64,000 nt of DNA from Spisula solida (Eukaryota; Mollusca; Bivalvia; Venerida; Mactridae). The stretch spans positions 3,980,501-4,044,500 of the forward strand of contig OX365944.1 of assembly GCA_947247005.1 (NCBI GenBank), written 5' to 3'. The notes beneath the pieces were generated by a model. The model saw only the letters and a program-made list of their open reading frames with translations, was not told the DNA's origin and made no database searches. Made by a program: the position numbers and the translations under genes. Below are positions 33,788 to 47,500 of the stretch, piece after piece (the first letter of the stretch is position 1; each line of letters starts with the position of its first letter).

Positions 33788-35722
33788 CATTACTAAACTG
33801 CTCTGGATAAGCCGATATTATGTTAACGGCAACTCGATATAGCTGCAAATCCCCAGTAAATACTGTGAAATCCTGTCCCAAACCCTGTGATACAGATTGG
33901 GCTTTGTTTATGGCCGTCAATATCGTGTCCGGGTCGGACGGGGTCATATCAAGCAATGGCAAGTAATCTGTATTGGTCTTTTCTTCAGCCGATTGTCCCG
34001 CTTCTCTTAAAAGCCTTGTATTATAACCATTGTACTCCGGGCATGATTCAAGGGATGTGACATCTTGTAGAAATGAGAAGTCATTCTCTCGAGCTCTATC
34101 GATAGAGCTATCCATTCTCGTCAACACATCTGGTGGCAAGGCAGCTTTCTGTGCCTTTTCATGTGGCATTTCCACTTTTTTGGACCTCTAATGCTCAACA
34201 TCAATGGTATAATCAATGTCATTAGCCATTTCTGAGTGATGAATGCGTTTCATAGTTTCCCGCTCAAGGGTTTCAGCTCTTTGTTTTCCAGTCTGTGTCA
34301 TGAGCATAGCTAACGAATGGGTTGACAATTTACCATTTTGCGACGCTATGTCGGCATCAAAATTATCAACTATAGTCTGTATCATGTTTTCTCCTGTATA
34401 TATACCACGCAAGTTAACATTTTCCGTCGCTGCTTTTGCTGCTGACATTTTGAAAGTCAACACCTCATTATATGTACAGTTGTACACGATATACCAAATT
34501 CTTGCAATTGTTTCACAAGTTTTTTACTGTCTCTAGTGAGGACACCCAATGCAATCTGGAGAGTAGTTGGAAAGTTGCGAACCAAACCAGACACAATATT
34601 TCCAATCAGATACTAGTATGCAGGATTACTTTGGTCAAGTTTAGGGGATAGCTCAGATAATAATAACAGTGTATTGCTTATCGGTTCTGTTATTGTTTTG
34701 TTATTGAGTCTAATGTCATATTTGCTCCGATCAATCTTCACATCACACACTTCATTCACAATTTGTTTCGCAATCTTGCGCACCTGCTAAAGTATCATCC
34801 TCATTTGTGTCATTCACTAACTTCATTAATTCAGGTGCGTGACTTCTGAATACGAACACATTTGCCAATCCAGCTGAGGATAAAACCACAAGATCTTTAC
34901 CGAAATGATTTTGCAAGCAGATCAGAAGCTGGTGCCTTTGTAGACTTTCACCCCCGGCGTCTACGTACATATTGTAAATTTCTACCGAGTTCCATAAGTT
35001 TGACATGTCACTTTTAATAGAACTTATCACTTGGTCAAATGCTAGGTCTGTATCGGATTTGCTTGCTCCTGTTGACATGGCAGTAGCGTAACTTATATTT
35101 CGCTCGCTAGTGAACGATGAATGACAGTCTCTATGATAACGAGCATCAGCAGCATGTAAGTCACTAACGGATCCATGAAGTCTAACACGCACTTCTCCTG
35201 CCCATTTATCCTTCCGTCGGTCACAAATACCAAGAAGATTTTTTTTGTGTCAATATTGGTAGCCCCACTTTCATTTTGTCTGAAAATATAGGCTGGTTGC
35301 CACCGCGTAGGATTTTTGTTGCGTTTCTTTACTTCGCACACCTTTCCAAAGAACAGACAATCACAGCGAAACAAAAATGATTCATCAGCTGAGCTCCTCT
35401 GTCGTTTAGGGGACGTATGCTGTTGTGAATCATTATCATCTACATGTACACCTATACGCCTCTTATGTCTCTCCAATTGAGTCTTTGAGGTGTATGTTGA
35501 TACACAGTTTTTGTGGCATTTTATAGTCGGTGATGGGTCGTCTGATGCCAGCTTTTCGAGATCGACATGTAAACCATCATCATACTGCTTACTACATCTT
35601 ATAATAGTTTGGATTCTCTTCGGTCCAGCTTGAATCAAGCCACATTGATCCGTTTCGCTGCAGTTCCCCAAAGAGTTAAAGAAACCACCTTCCATCCTTC
35701 GTACATCAGCATCAAGAAGAGG
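33788..35722 (-). pseudogene. Uncharacterised family protein, N-terminal half (broken)
   Basis: Starts after an acceptor CTTTTATAG near 35723; the first ATG is at 35695. Islands: GGFFNSLGNCSETDQCGL; CHKNCVSTYTSKTQLERHK; CDCLFFGKVCEVKKRNKNP (paired Cys, possibly metal binding); ICDRRKDKWAGEVRVRLHG; DLHAADARYHRDCHSSF; then Ile/Leu-rich helical text, NEVLTFKMSAAKAA, QNGKLSTHSLAMLMTQTG, KAALPPDVLTRMD, FSFLQDVTSLE, YNTRLLREAGQSAEEK and QDFTVFTGDLQLYRVAVNI, ending at the LTR insertion. Lesions: one A too few in an A8 run (T8 at 35239-35246), frame changes near 34780 and 34480, TAG codons at 34613-34615 and 34188-34190. It belongs with the half at 26067-28389. I recall many invertebrate proteins of this family without an assigned function; I cannot give it an accepted name. 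Confidence 0.8.
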
Positions 35723-36621
35723 TTATCCTATAAAAGAAATACAGAACTTATAAGTGTTTGAAATAATGGTTAAGGTTGTGTCTATTATACAAAATCTCAC
35801 GACAGATAAAATCATCACACTTTTTCATAATTTTGGCCCGAATATGTTTCCGTACTTTAAAAATTTAGCGAGACCTTGTTTGTAAATCCATGTTTTGGAT
35901 AATTTTGTGCATATTGTCTTTATTGATCAGTAGGAGTTACCTATTTGAACCACAACTTCTGTCGTTTGTAGAAAATCTACTTGTTAAGACCAAAAACTTA
36001 AGATATTGTAATTTTACACTATGCACGTGGTGCACTGAGTTGCCGTGGTAAGATTATGTTTTCATCGCTGAAAGACGGAAAGAAGTATAACAGGGAAATA
36101 ATGTCATAGATCATGTACTCGCCATAGAATGCCGTTATTACACATCGTTTTATACATCGTATAATGCTATCTTCATGCCAAAAGCTGCGACAAGTCGTTT
36201 GTTTACATTCTGTAAAATGGCTGATCACAGGAATAAGATTTTGATGACGTCACAACGCTTAGAAAAATATAATGTGTAAGAAAATGACAATTAATTACTT
36301 GCGATAACGCAATTTATTTGAAAAAATTGATATTCACAAATGTATTGCATTTATATCCGCCATATTTGGTCGTCATCTTTGGTCGCCATCGTTGATATTA
36401 TTATTATTTTTACTGCTATATTATCTAAACTTTCCTTTACCTACATGTAAACATGTTTTCTCAGACAAAGCTACCAAGAAAACATGTTTAAAATGGCATA
36501 AAGTGTACGGTTTTTACTAGATCATTATAGATCTACTAAAATGCAAATACCATTATGTTGGCCATATTGGCGGCCATTTTGTATTTTAAACACTAAAATA
36601 TCAGATTTTGCACCTTAACTT

Positions 36622-37083
36622 GGCTTAAGATGTCTGTTATCTTTATAACACGTTACTACATAACATACCATAGTAATTGATTACCAAACATAAATTATCC
36701 ATGACATTGTAGTCTACTGATTACGAAAATTCACACTTTTTCTTGCATTTTTTAATGTTTTACCCCAAAAATATCCCAGTTTGCATAGATGTACGGCTCT
36801 AAGTTTTTGCAGCCTTCAATTGCAATTTAATACCTACATGTCAGTGTGATTTATAACGAAATAGGACAAAAAATGACTTTGCAGTTCACCGATTCCAAAA
36901 ACTCGCAGTTGCGTTTATACTTTCTTATGTTTTTCCCAATTTTAACAAAATGCTCAAGGGTGACAGAAAGTCACTCGCCGGAACATTGATCCAGATAGTC
37001 TTGTCTACTGAAATCAGCAAAGAAAAAAACTTTATACTCCAATGCAAGGTTAGGTCCAATTTTGGGGATTTCAGGCCGGACTA
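36622..37083 (-). repeat. Right terminal inverted repeat
   Basis: Reverse complement of 25223-25842 with one subunit fewer. CTTTATACTCCAATGCAAGG, GATAGTCTTGTCTACTGAAA and TACGGCTCTAAGTTTTTGCA are readable in both arms. An extra 18 bp or so lies near the outer end. Confidence 0.82.
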
Positions 37084-38317
37084 AAATACCCATTTCAAGG
37101 CTACACATAGCCCCATAGGGTTATTATTCATGGTAAATCAACCACGACATCAATAGTTTATTCATGAAAAAGATTCATGTCATAGATTTATACATATCAC
37201 ATACGCGAGCAACTGACTTGCGTATACAGGATAGTTATATTGGAAATATTTTAACTGTAGATGTTCGTGTAAAAAATCAATACTGAAAGCGGGTAGAATG
37301 CTACATTAAATATTCATACGTTGCAAAGGCAGAGTTACCCATAGTTTAAAGCATTTATTTGGATAATTGGTCACACACGCTGTGCACACGCAGTGTATTC
37401 TTTAGTTGACACCGGACAGGGTATGTATTTGTTTACATTCACCTTTTTGCTATCATTTTAAATCGAAGATCAGATGAAATAACACTAAAGACGTGTATGT
37501 AAATAAGACCGGTATACCTGACCACGTAAAATGAAAATCACCAGTGTTGAAGTATGTTTATAACCAATGGATACATATTATACAGTAAATGATATTGATG
37601 GCTTATTGTGGATTTGCTGATTAGGGTTTATAATAACATGCATTACTTTAAATCTTTATACATGACTGGATTTAACACATTAACATAATGTGAAAGCTTG
37701 TAATGCTGTACGTCCTTGATGTTCACTGTACATGTACATAGGCATACCATTGGGTGTGATTATTGATATTTTAAATACCAACTCGTCTATATGACAGTAC
37801 CTTCTCTGCATATGGATACTTCAACTTTACGAGTACGTGTGTCTTTTAGACTGGTACATTTAATTAAACAACGGTTGGTCAATACACATTTTATAATATT
37901 GGATATCTATATTAGTAAGGTGACCTGTAACATATAATATATGTATATATCGTATACTGGTTATAAGTTCAACTTGAAACCTATTCAAGCATTACGTGTT
38001 AGTTTCTCCTCATACAACTATGTATCTACATGTATATAACCTAACCTAATACTGTGTGTTTCCACTCCAAATACTCAGGTCATTTAGGATTGTAAGTATA
38101 CATAGGAAAATATATTTTATATTTAGGTTTATAAGGAACAATTTGTGCTAACTTCGTTCCAAAATAAATTTTCCTGTAGGGGCGATTTTGGAGGGTTAAT
38201 ATCGGGATGGGGACAAACAATATTTTAGACATGCATGGTTTAACAGTAAGTCCAACAAATCATACGCTGATGGACGATAATAATTTCCGTTGATTTTATT
38301 CATTCAGTTATTTGACA
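37084..38317. other. Upstream region of scramblase gene 1; no coding signal
   Basis: AT-rich. A non-coding first exon and promoter of the scramblase gene could lie here, because its first coding exon begins at an apparent splice acceptor (TTTGCAG at 38503-38509), but none can be pinpointed. Confidence 0.35.
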
Positions 38318-38451
38318 GCTGGGACTTGGGTGGATCACTTTCTCGTTCGGTTTTGTGTTGGGCATTGTGTCTTGTATATTTGTCTGCTTTCTGTGCTCGG
38401 CTGGTTAAAGTTGTGTGCTACCTTCCCCTCTGTCTGACTTAAAATTATCTT
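38318..38451 (-). repeat. Dispersed 'GTCAGACAGGGA' repeat, inverted copy
   Basis: GGGACTTGGGTGGATC, TTGGGCATTGTGTCTTG, TGTGCTCGGCTGGTTAAAG and CCCCTCTGTCTGACTTA in the order expected for the minus strand. It ends about 80 bp before the first coding exon of the scramblase gene. Confidence 0.7.
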
Positions 38452-38530
38452 TTTTTTAAATATTTTGCATATACTTATATTTTATATCACAATAATTAAA
38501 CTTTGCAGGTGAATGCCTACTTGAAGCATC

Positions 38531-41500
38531 ATGGCTTTGACAACTCAACCTCAGCAAAGTAAGTGGCTTTATATTATGTTGAAAATTACCTTTCACTCAA
38601 AAACATGTGTTTACATGGTTCATATTGATATAAAATGAAGTTTAATGTACATAAATTATTTTATGTAAATATGTTGTCCTCGTACGTCTACGACCTTCTG
38701 AATTTAGAAATAAACATGTATTCAATCTGTTGACTATTTACAGCTAAGGAAGTGACATTTATTTGTGAAAATAAGTATACATGTAGTATGCTTGATAATG
38801 TTCATACACTCATGATATAATAGTACATATATACCAACATAATGCTTTGTGAAGCTAAGTGTAAACGGTACATATATAATGTGATAATTTGTATTGCACA
38901 AATCTTGTTTCAGTTGAGATGGGATTATCCACTCCCGCGCCAGAAAGTTTGAAATACCTTGCAGCGCTTGATGAACTCGTTATTGAAAAGAAAGTTGAGG
39001 CAATAGAAGGTATTTTTTCATGGTTTTTGTTCGTTTTCGCCATTTCTCAACGTTTTGGAAATTTACGCAACAAAGTAATTCAAAGGGTCTCAACTGTAAC
39101 TATTTACGTACAGAAGAAAACATAATTGACTGAAGTTTCATTCAATGAATATTAATAACCCTGTGTAAGTAGACCCTTGAATGAAACTGCCACATATCTT
39201 ATACACAGTCATGCAAATGGCTTATTGAAGTATCCTACCTTGGCCGATTCTTCAAGACAGGGTGGACTTATAGTATTGTAATTTGTATTACAGTATTGAC
39301 TGGGTTTGAAACACAAAACAGATACGCTATATTAAACAAGGAAGAACAACAGATATTCTTTGTCCAAGAAGGTAATTATGTTATGTTTTATTACCTATTT
39401 ATATGATACTAACACATCAGATAGGGCCTGAAGACGGAATTCACCAGAAACAACAGAGTACAAAAGGCACAAAATGGAACGTACCAATCACAACTACACG
39501 TTACAAGAACAAACATAAACATGAAAAATGAACAAGAATACTAAATAGCTACAAAACCCTGCTTGTGAATTTAGCCCAACAAAAATGTCATCGAGTATTA
39601 CATCTCTGTAAATTTTATTACCCTGTAGCTACACGTACATGATTTAATTATTGTCAACAAAAAGAAAACAATAGCGAATCGGGCTAGAGAGGAGTGAGCA
39701 GGGATGTACAAAAATGGGACAAAATGTTATCTCTGCATGAAAAAGGACCAAGTCAAAATAAAAGAATAGTTAGACACAAGTATGATGACTCTCGATTGAC
39801 CATCCAAGCCTGACAATTATTATTGCTGTCGGCATTGCAGCCTAAAATCAGACTTCGGACGTCATTTTGGATTTTAGGGCCCGCTTCGAAACTGTGCAAC
39901 TTATGCGGCAATCTCCAGACTGTCTCGAACATTTTGATATATAGCATGTTCTGTTTCTGTTAAGGTCCAATGGTGAAAATGTTGGTTTACTGCTCTACTT
40001 TCGTTGCTTTAACGCAATCAATAACTTGTAAGAAGATAATAACAAACCAGACAGGGTAGTGTAATGCGGCATTTTCAGGCCATTTTTGTGTGTAAGTTTT
40101 TGAGGACATTTTTAAATAGATTTTGTGTTTTGTATTCTTTAAATTGATATTTTGTACATATTAGAAATAGAAAGAAAACAGGAAATGAACATAAATGTAT
40201 GAAACAAAGAAGGATAGAAACAGATAAGCTATCACGCTGTCAACCTCTGATAATTCTACTTGAAAGATTTTTATCACCTTTTACAGACTTTACAATTATG
40301 CAAATTTCACTTCTGCAGGCTTAACGATTAGATTATCAGGGTACTAAGTTGTATCTGGCAATTTTATTAGAGCATTATATGTAATACAGATATGACTGAT
40401 GACACGTGTATTGTATATTCCGAATTAACAAATCGATTAAGTACAGATCTTACGTCACATAGGAACGCGGTCTGTTTAGGTAACGCAGATGTCAGAAAGT
40501 TTACGCCCACGTTTATGATTTGTTGATGCGAACTTGCATAATCTGTATGAAATGATTTGATTGGCTAAAACAGAAGCCACACACACTGTAGTGGACGTTC
40601 TATAGAGATTTTGGAAGTATTCGAACTTGGTTCTCCAAACTGAACGTATCAATGGTTTTCCATTAGAATTCAATTACGCAGTTAAAATTATATTTGTTTG
40701 GATTTTACCAACACTGACTATATCTTGTTCTTATATTATTGTTGATTGTGGACTTGTGAGAATTCTCACGCGCAAAATACAAAGTTTGGAAATCCGAACA
40801 GTCGTTAGTTCTACTTTATTCCAACAACAGTAAATGCCGGAAAACCGTGCATAACAGTAGAACAAGAAATATCTTTAAAAAAGATATCCAGCGTTGAGTT
40901 AAATGACATACTGCAAATGTTATATGTAATATTTTTTAATACATTTGCAAAAGATGTCAAGATGTTTTAGACATGAAAAAGTGAAACTGACACTAACAAA
41001 TATATCGAAGCAGACACATTTCTTAGAGGCATCCATCCATCATGATAGAGAAATGTCTTGCACAAATGTAATATGTTTCCCCCACAATATGTGGGAAACA
41101 GAAGTATGAGAAAGAAACAGAAAAGAAGCCGATTGAAACTATTGTATATTGTATTCTGACTGTAACAAAAAACGTAAGGTGTTATAATTTAACGGGTCAG
41201 ATCATTTAAAAATGGAGATATCTGACACTCCTGTAAAGTAATATAAAATGGTGTAAATTAAGTATTTGCTGTTACAATGAGACATGAAACCATATGTATA
41301 TCCGCACGGCTCTACAAATCTTTTCAAAATAGAGGTGTCCAGCACAACTGACAATGACAAAATAGAGTTGTCCGAATTATAAGTTCAGTTGTCCCAATTA
41401 AAACAAACAGACGTCTGTCAAGTTAATAGTACTGGTAAACCAGAGGTTACATTACTTTAAGGTTTTATCTCTGGTAGTCCTATAAGTCACGACGAGGATA

Positions 41501-44500
41501 AGCTCTTCATTTCATGAAGCCCCACACTGATATCAATGTAGTATTTACTATTATAATACGTTGACGGTAGTAATTTTTATTCTGAAGTTGCAAGTGTCCA
41601 CTGAACTGTGCTCATATTGCACTTAACATTGTCTGTTTGACTTAGATCTACTGTTTGAATAAACACCCATCTGTCTATCAACATAATTATATGAAAGATA
41701 TTACAACACCCAAGCAGTATAATAAGTCAAGACAAGAACTATCACATGACAATGACAGGTAAACAATTTTGTAGTTCGATGCAATCAATCATTAAGTACT
41801 TTGAATTAGAAATGATTCTTTAACATGTTGCATTATATTTTTATATAGCAGATGACGTGGTATACAATTTAAGATTATGTGACATGCTTAATAACATTGT
41901 TAATTTCTTGCAAGTAGCCAATAATATATGAATAATTAACCATAAACGAAGTTATCCGAAAATGTGCATGTATCCGAAATAGTGCAACTCGTACGTCTCT
42001 TGTGTCGTCGTATGTCCGGCCATTTATGATTAGTGCGTCGCAAATCGTACAGATTGTTTGAATACCATAAAATGTGACAAATTTCAAAGATAAAAGCTCC
42101 GCGAGTCTCATGTGTCGCCTGACGAAATGCACATTTGTCATGGAAAACTATCCAGTATTGGGCTACATATCAGACTCACAAGAGTTCTCTAGTCATCTGA
42201 ACTCAAAACGACAAAGCGATGCTCTGGACAAAATAATGTCCTGATAAAATCAATCTGAAGGTAATCATTCAAACACTACACAAGCTAGAGTTATGATTCT
42301 TGCGCACTGCACTTCATGTCACAGCAAAGAAACATGCATTCCTATTTTTGAGTCATTAATAGTTATGGTGACAAAGTTATGCCACGGACAAGAAATGCTT
42401 ATAAAATCAATCAAAGGGAAAAAATTGAAAAATGGCACAAGGTAGAGTTACGGTTCTTGTGTACTGCACTTGGACTTTTGGTAAGAAACATGCATACCAA
42501 GTTTCAAGTCATTCAACCTCATGGTGACAAAGTTATCCTCCGGACAAGAAATGCTCAAATTGAATCAATCTAAAGCAAATAATTAAAAAGGGATGCAAGG
42601 CAGAGTTATGGTTCTTCCGCACTGCAAAGAAACATACATACAAAATCTTGAGTCATTTGAACTTAAGGTGACAAAATTATGCTCCGGACAAGAAATGCTC
42701 TAATAAAATCAATCAAAGGGAAATAATTCAAAAACTATGACAGGTAGAGTTATGGTTCTTGCGCATTGCACTTCAGATTATTGCAAGAAACATGCATACC
42801 AAATCTAGAGTCCTTTGAACTTAAGGTGACAAAGTTATGCTCCGGACAAGAAATGCTCTAATAAAATCAATCAAAGGGAAATCATTCAAAAACTATGACA
42901 GGTAGAGTTATGGTTCTTGCGCACTGCACTCCGGCTTATTGCAAGAAACATGCATACCAATTCTTGAGTCATTTGAACTTAAGGTGACAAAGTTATGTTC
43001 CGGACAAGAAATGCTCTAATAAAATCAATCAAAGGGAAATAATTCAAAAACTATGACAGGTAGAATTATGGTTCTTGCGCACTGCACTCCGGCTTATTGC
43101 AAGAAACATGCATACCAATTCTTGAGTCATTTGAACTTAAGGTGACAAAGTTATGCTCCGGACAAGCAATTTGTGACGCCGCCGCCGCCGCCAAAGTAAC
43201 ACCTATATGTCGCCTTTTCAGGCGACACAAAAACTGCCACGCCGTCCTTGTCAACAGTGACACAGTTCAAATTCGACTATGACACTGAAATTTTCGATTA
43301 TTCAGCGATTTAAATGTCCGCTAGTTTGACAATTATGAAAGGTAAGCAAATTAGTCTCTGCAGCGCCTGAACGTCCGCTGCATTAACCATATTGTATCAA
43401 TTACTCAAATTTAATACACGCATATATCGAATACTTTACGCCGAATAAAATTCGCATCTGACACATCGTAGACGCCTCACCGTCCTGCCTTTGAAGTCAT
43501 GAGATCTTAGAACTGTGCACCGGTACATCAGTAAAACCTTGAGTGAGGTTTTCGCGGGCTAAATATAGATTGTCTGCTATGAAGTTTAACATGTTTGATT
43601 GCTGTGATATTTTTATTGTGGAATAATCAATTACCTACATGTATATATGCGGATTATAGATCTATATGTATACGTGTTTTACAGGTATTTGATGCGTTTC
43701 GATTCTCGTTCCGTTCTCACTATTCCGTGTCTGTTCACATGATTTGTGACATATTTTAATTAATTACTCGTCAATATCGTCCACGTGCGCGATTGCATAT
43801 TTGATCCAATCAAAGATAAGATAAGAATGAGAGAGGCGGTGCTTAGTCGACAGTCTGTAGTTTGTTATAATATAAGCGTGGACCTCCGGTGACGCTTGAC
43901 TACTGCTAATTGACACGGATTAACTGACTCGCGTATAGTGTTTATTTCGATGTCCGGAAGGCCAATATACGCTTGGGTTATACATTTGTTCGAATTGGTG
44001 TCTCTTGTATATTTTGCTTAATAACTGTTTCACATTCATAGTCACATGTTTCAGTTCTTTTGGTAAAACAGATGCACACATATATTATTTATTGTTAGAT
44101 AAAATAATTAATGTCACTGTTTTTATACTTCGGTTGCAATGAACAGCCTTTGTTAGCTTTTAAAGGATGTGTGTTGATTTTGGTAATACTATCCGTAACT
44201 TGGATTACCCAAGTTAATTATATATCTATAAGTAGCAGCAGACTGTTAAGATGACGTAGTTGGGAATCTCTCCTAGCTTGTAACGTGGATTGGCTGTGTT
44301 TGATGACTCACTGTGGTCAATGCAAGTTTACACAGTTATATTGCCTGGATAAAGTTAGAGTAATTAAGCGACGCAATAGACCACTGCACAATTCAATATG
44401 CTACGAATACAAAAACATACGACAGCTAACGCTGAAAAAGGAAACCACACTAAAAAAATCACATACCTTAAGCACAAGCCACGTGACAACACAAAAACTA

Positions 44501-47500
44501 AACTTAACAGCTTCAATACTAACTATGTCATTTTGGCCAAATAAAGTGTAAACAAGTGTTACTACATTGTATGTATGTCTCGGACTGCAGGATTATACAA
44601 TGTACAGAGTGAACCCTATAGAGTCAAATTACATACAATGTATAGGGTACGACGTATGAGGAAGGGAGACAAAACTCAACAGAAACATAAGTTAATGTAT
44701 TTCGGTAGATGTTCAATATAGTAAACATTTTCACTATTTATAGAATCCAGTGCTGCAGAACAATGTACTTTTAATTTGGAATAAGCATGGGCCCGTGGCC
44801 TAAGTTAAAGTATTTCGGTAGATGGTCAATATAGTAAACATTTTCACTATTTATAGAATCCAGTGCTGCTGAACGATGTTACAATCCGATTGGACGTGGA
44901 TTTCAACTTCATGTAACAGACAACAATCAACTGGTTAGTAAACATTTGTGTACAGTAAAGCCTTTTAATTTAAGACAAAATCTATAATATTACTATCTCA
45001 CAATTAAAGATATAACTTTCCAGTCCATTATCAGATCAATAAAAACTTTATTTTTTCAAATCTTCCAATGATGATATATATTGCGAGTTTACTATAAAAA
45101 CATATCTTTGTAAAACACGTATGACCGATGGAATGGTAAAGGTCACAGTGACCTTTGACCTACTAACCTTTGTTGATCACCAACCAACATGTAAAGGTTG
45201 AAGATCCAAGGGCAAAGCGTTCTTGAGTCATTGAACGGAAACCATTTGGTCATACTGTACAGTGCCATCGCCTAGCATTGAGAAATATAAAAACATTAGA
45301 CCACTCGACTATCACTAACAACCTCAAAAGTTTAAATCGTGTACTATCTAATATAGATCCAGATCTTGTATTTTTAAATTTCTAAACTTGAAATGCTATT
45401 AAATGGGATTTTTTAACAAGGCCATGGCTTCTAAACAGGATCATTATTGATTTGTTCACTTGGCTGCTAGATACATTGAGCTGGATTCTACACTCACGAT
45501 GTCTAGTGTACCTTCATATTGTGGTATACTAGTATCTGATTTCAGCTGGATTGGTTTAAATATTGGATGAACTAATACAATAGAGCTACATGAGTGTAAT
45601 GAAACCTTTTTTATTTCTTTGAAATATGTATAGTATAATACTACATGTAGTATGTACTTTGAGAGGAATAATATGTTGTTGTCAGGTATTATGAAAACGA
45701 GTTCAGTTTTATTGTTGAATAGAAGTCATAATGAAATCTTAGAAAATGTAAAACTAGAATGACAAGATCAACACATTGCGTTACATAAAACACTTGGCAC
45801 TAAATAAAGTTATTCTTGCAAATGCAAACAAACGAAATTGAGATAGATTAAAACTACGTGTATGCCAATATTGAAGTCATCGGGGATGTTGTCGTTTTAT
45901 ATCATGCCCCGTTCAAAATTTCGGAAATCAACTGAAGAAAAGGCAATTAGCCAAGATATCACACATTTTATATCCTCAGTCTCAATTAATGTATCATTAT
46001 TATTTATGTCTGTATTTTTAAACAATGTTCATTCTGGTCTTTGCTTATTACATCTTATAACAAGGCAGGTTGTTCGCGGTAAGTAAACAAAATGTAATTC
46101 TATACACATTGACTGTGAACTTGTCTATTTTTTGTTTTGTAGGAAATAATGAGATTTTGCCGGGAGTTTAAATGTTGTACTGGCTGTTGTTGGTGCGGGG
46201 CAGGAAGTTGCAGCATGACAATCACAGTTGAACATCCTGTCGGAAATGTGGTTGGAAAAATTACCACTGGGTAAACAAACAATATTTGTCAATATTATAG
46301 ACAACGACTATAACCTAAAGGTGTGGTATTTAATATTGATCTTACTTGACTTAAGGATAATGACAACCAATCAGGTCACACCATATTAAACTCTTGGTCA
46401 GTAACACGCGAGATGATTGGTTATCGTTATTCTCCAATTAAATAAGATCAATATTGAATACTATTCCTGATTGAGCCATGTAAATTATGTATATCTTGTA
46501 CATATGTTTGATAATATAGACAGGAGTCAGGAATTGAATCAGTTCAGAGTACAAATTCGTTAACTCTTTCAGTAAGTGTGACACTGTTTTAAATTTAGCA
46601 CTTAACTTTCTATGATTGCGTACTGAAAAATAACGAATTCTGTCTGCAAATTTAAATCATCCTCACAATTGTATGATTGACTTCAAGAATTATGATATAT
46701 TTCAGTTCGGCCTGGTGCGCCCACAATATACAGCTGTATGATAAGGCAGACACGCATGTGTATAGTATGTGGGCTACATGCTGCCCTTGTCAAACTATCT
46801 GCTGTACTGATGATATTGATTTCCCGGTAAGTTAATCTACTCTTGATACATATATGAGTATGATCATCACTTTATAACATGCATGATAATTTTATAATTG
46901 CACGAAGTGTGTTGCTATTTTTGAAACATCATAGACAATCAACGAAAGGTGTTGCTAAGCAACTGGCAACAGCCAACTTTTCATAAAATGTAATAGTATT
47001 GCTCAGTAGAGGAATATAGCATTTCTATATTGTTCATTGGCATTATGACTATATTTTGTTTAATGGTTGATAACACCGCAACCTCATCAACAGTCACGTT
47101 GTATTTTCATTGTCTAATGGTGTGTCGTTTCAGAGAGTTTGGTGGGGTTTTTTCATTAACCTTATAGCATTTAAAATATTCACTTAATCACATTTCTAAC
47201 ACAAAATCTGTAGTTTCATGTTTTCTCAATTAGCAATGAAGGGACTTCGAATGTCCTTCCCTCGCGTTCGTGATAATATAGTAGTACCTTTACCTCTGCA
47301 GCACCGATAGTACATAGGTCCTGATAAATGTCTATTGGGTTCTTCATTCCTGAACAAAGGTCTATTTTTATGCCCCCGTATCGATAGATCGGGAGGCATA
47401 TAGTTATTCACCTGTCCGTCCGTTCGTCCGTCCGTCCAGGTTAACCCACATTGACCGTTTCTTCTAGCATTATTATTGCTTGCTACAAAGCTTCCATACT

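Larger units (their letters stand above)
25223..37083 (-). mobile_element. Composite TIR transposon carrying an uncharacterised nuclease-like gene
   Basis: A long inverted repeat (25223-25842 against 36622-37083) brackets one minus-strand gene (26067-35722). By eye about 360 bp of the arms match at roughly 95%. The outer end on both sides is TAGTCCGGCC. Without the later 5.4-kb LTR insertion the element is about 6.5 kb. No clean target duplication could be fixed, and the true ends may lie a few bases further out, since GTATTT precedes TAGTCCGG on both sides. The placement of the arms just outside the gene's 3' end and its 5' region is what suggests that the gene is cargo, or encodes the mobility protein. 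The alternative is two independent copies of one repeat in opposite orientation. Confidence 0.62.

Noticed and set aside
43866..43950. Internal promoter in scramblase 1 intron 3 (TTATAATATAAGCG)
   Set aside because: Resembles the stretch before gene 2 but nothing else supports initiation here.
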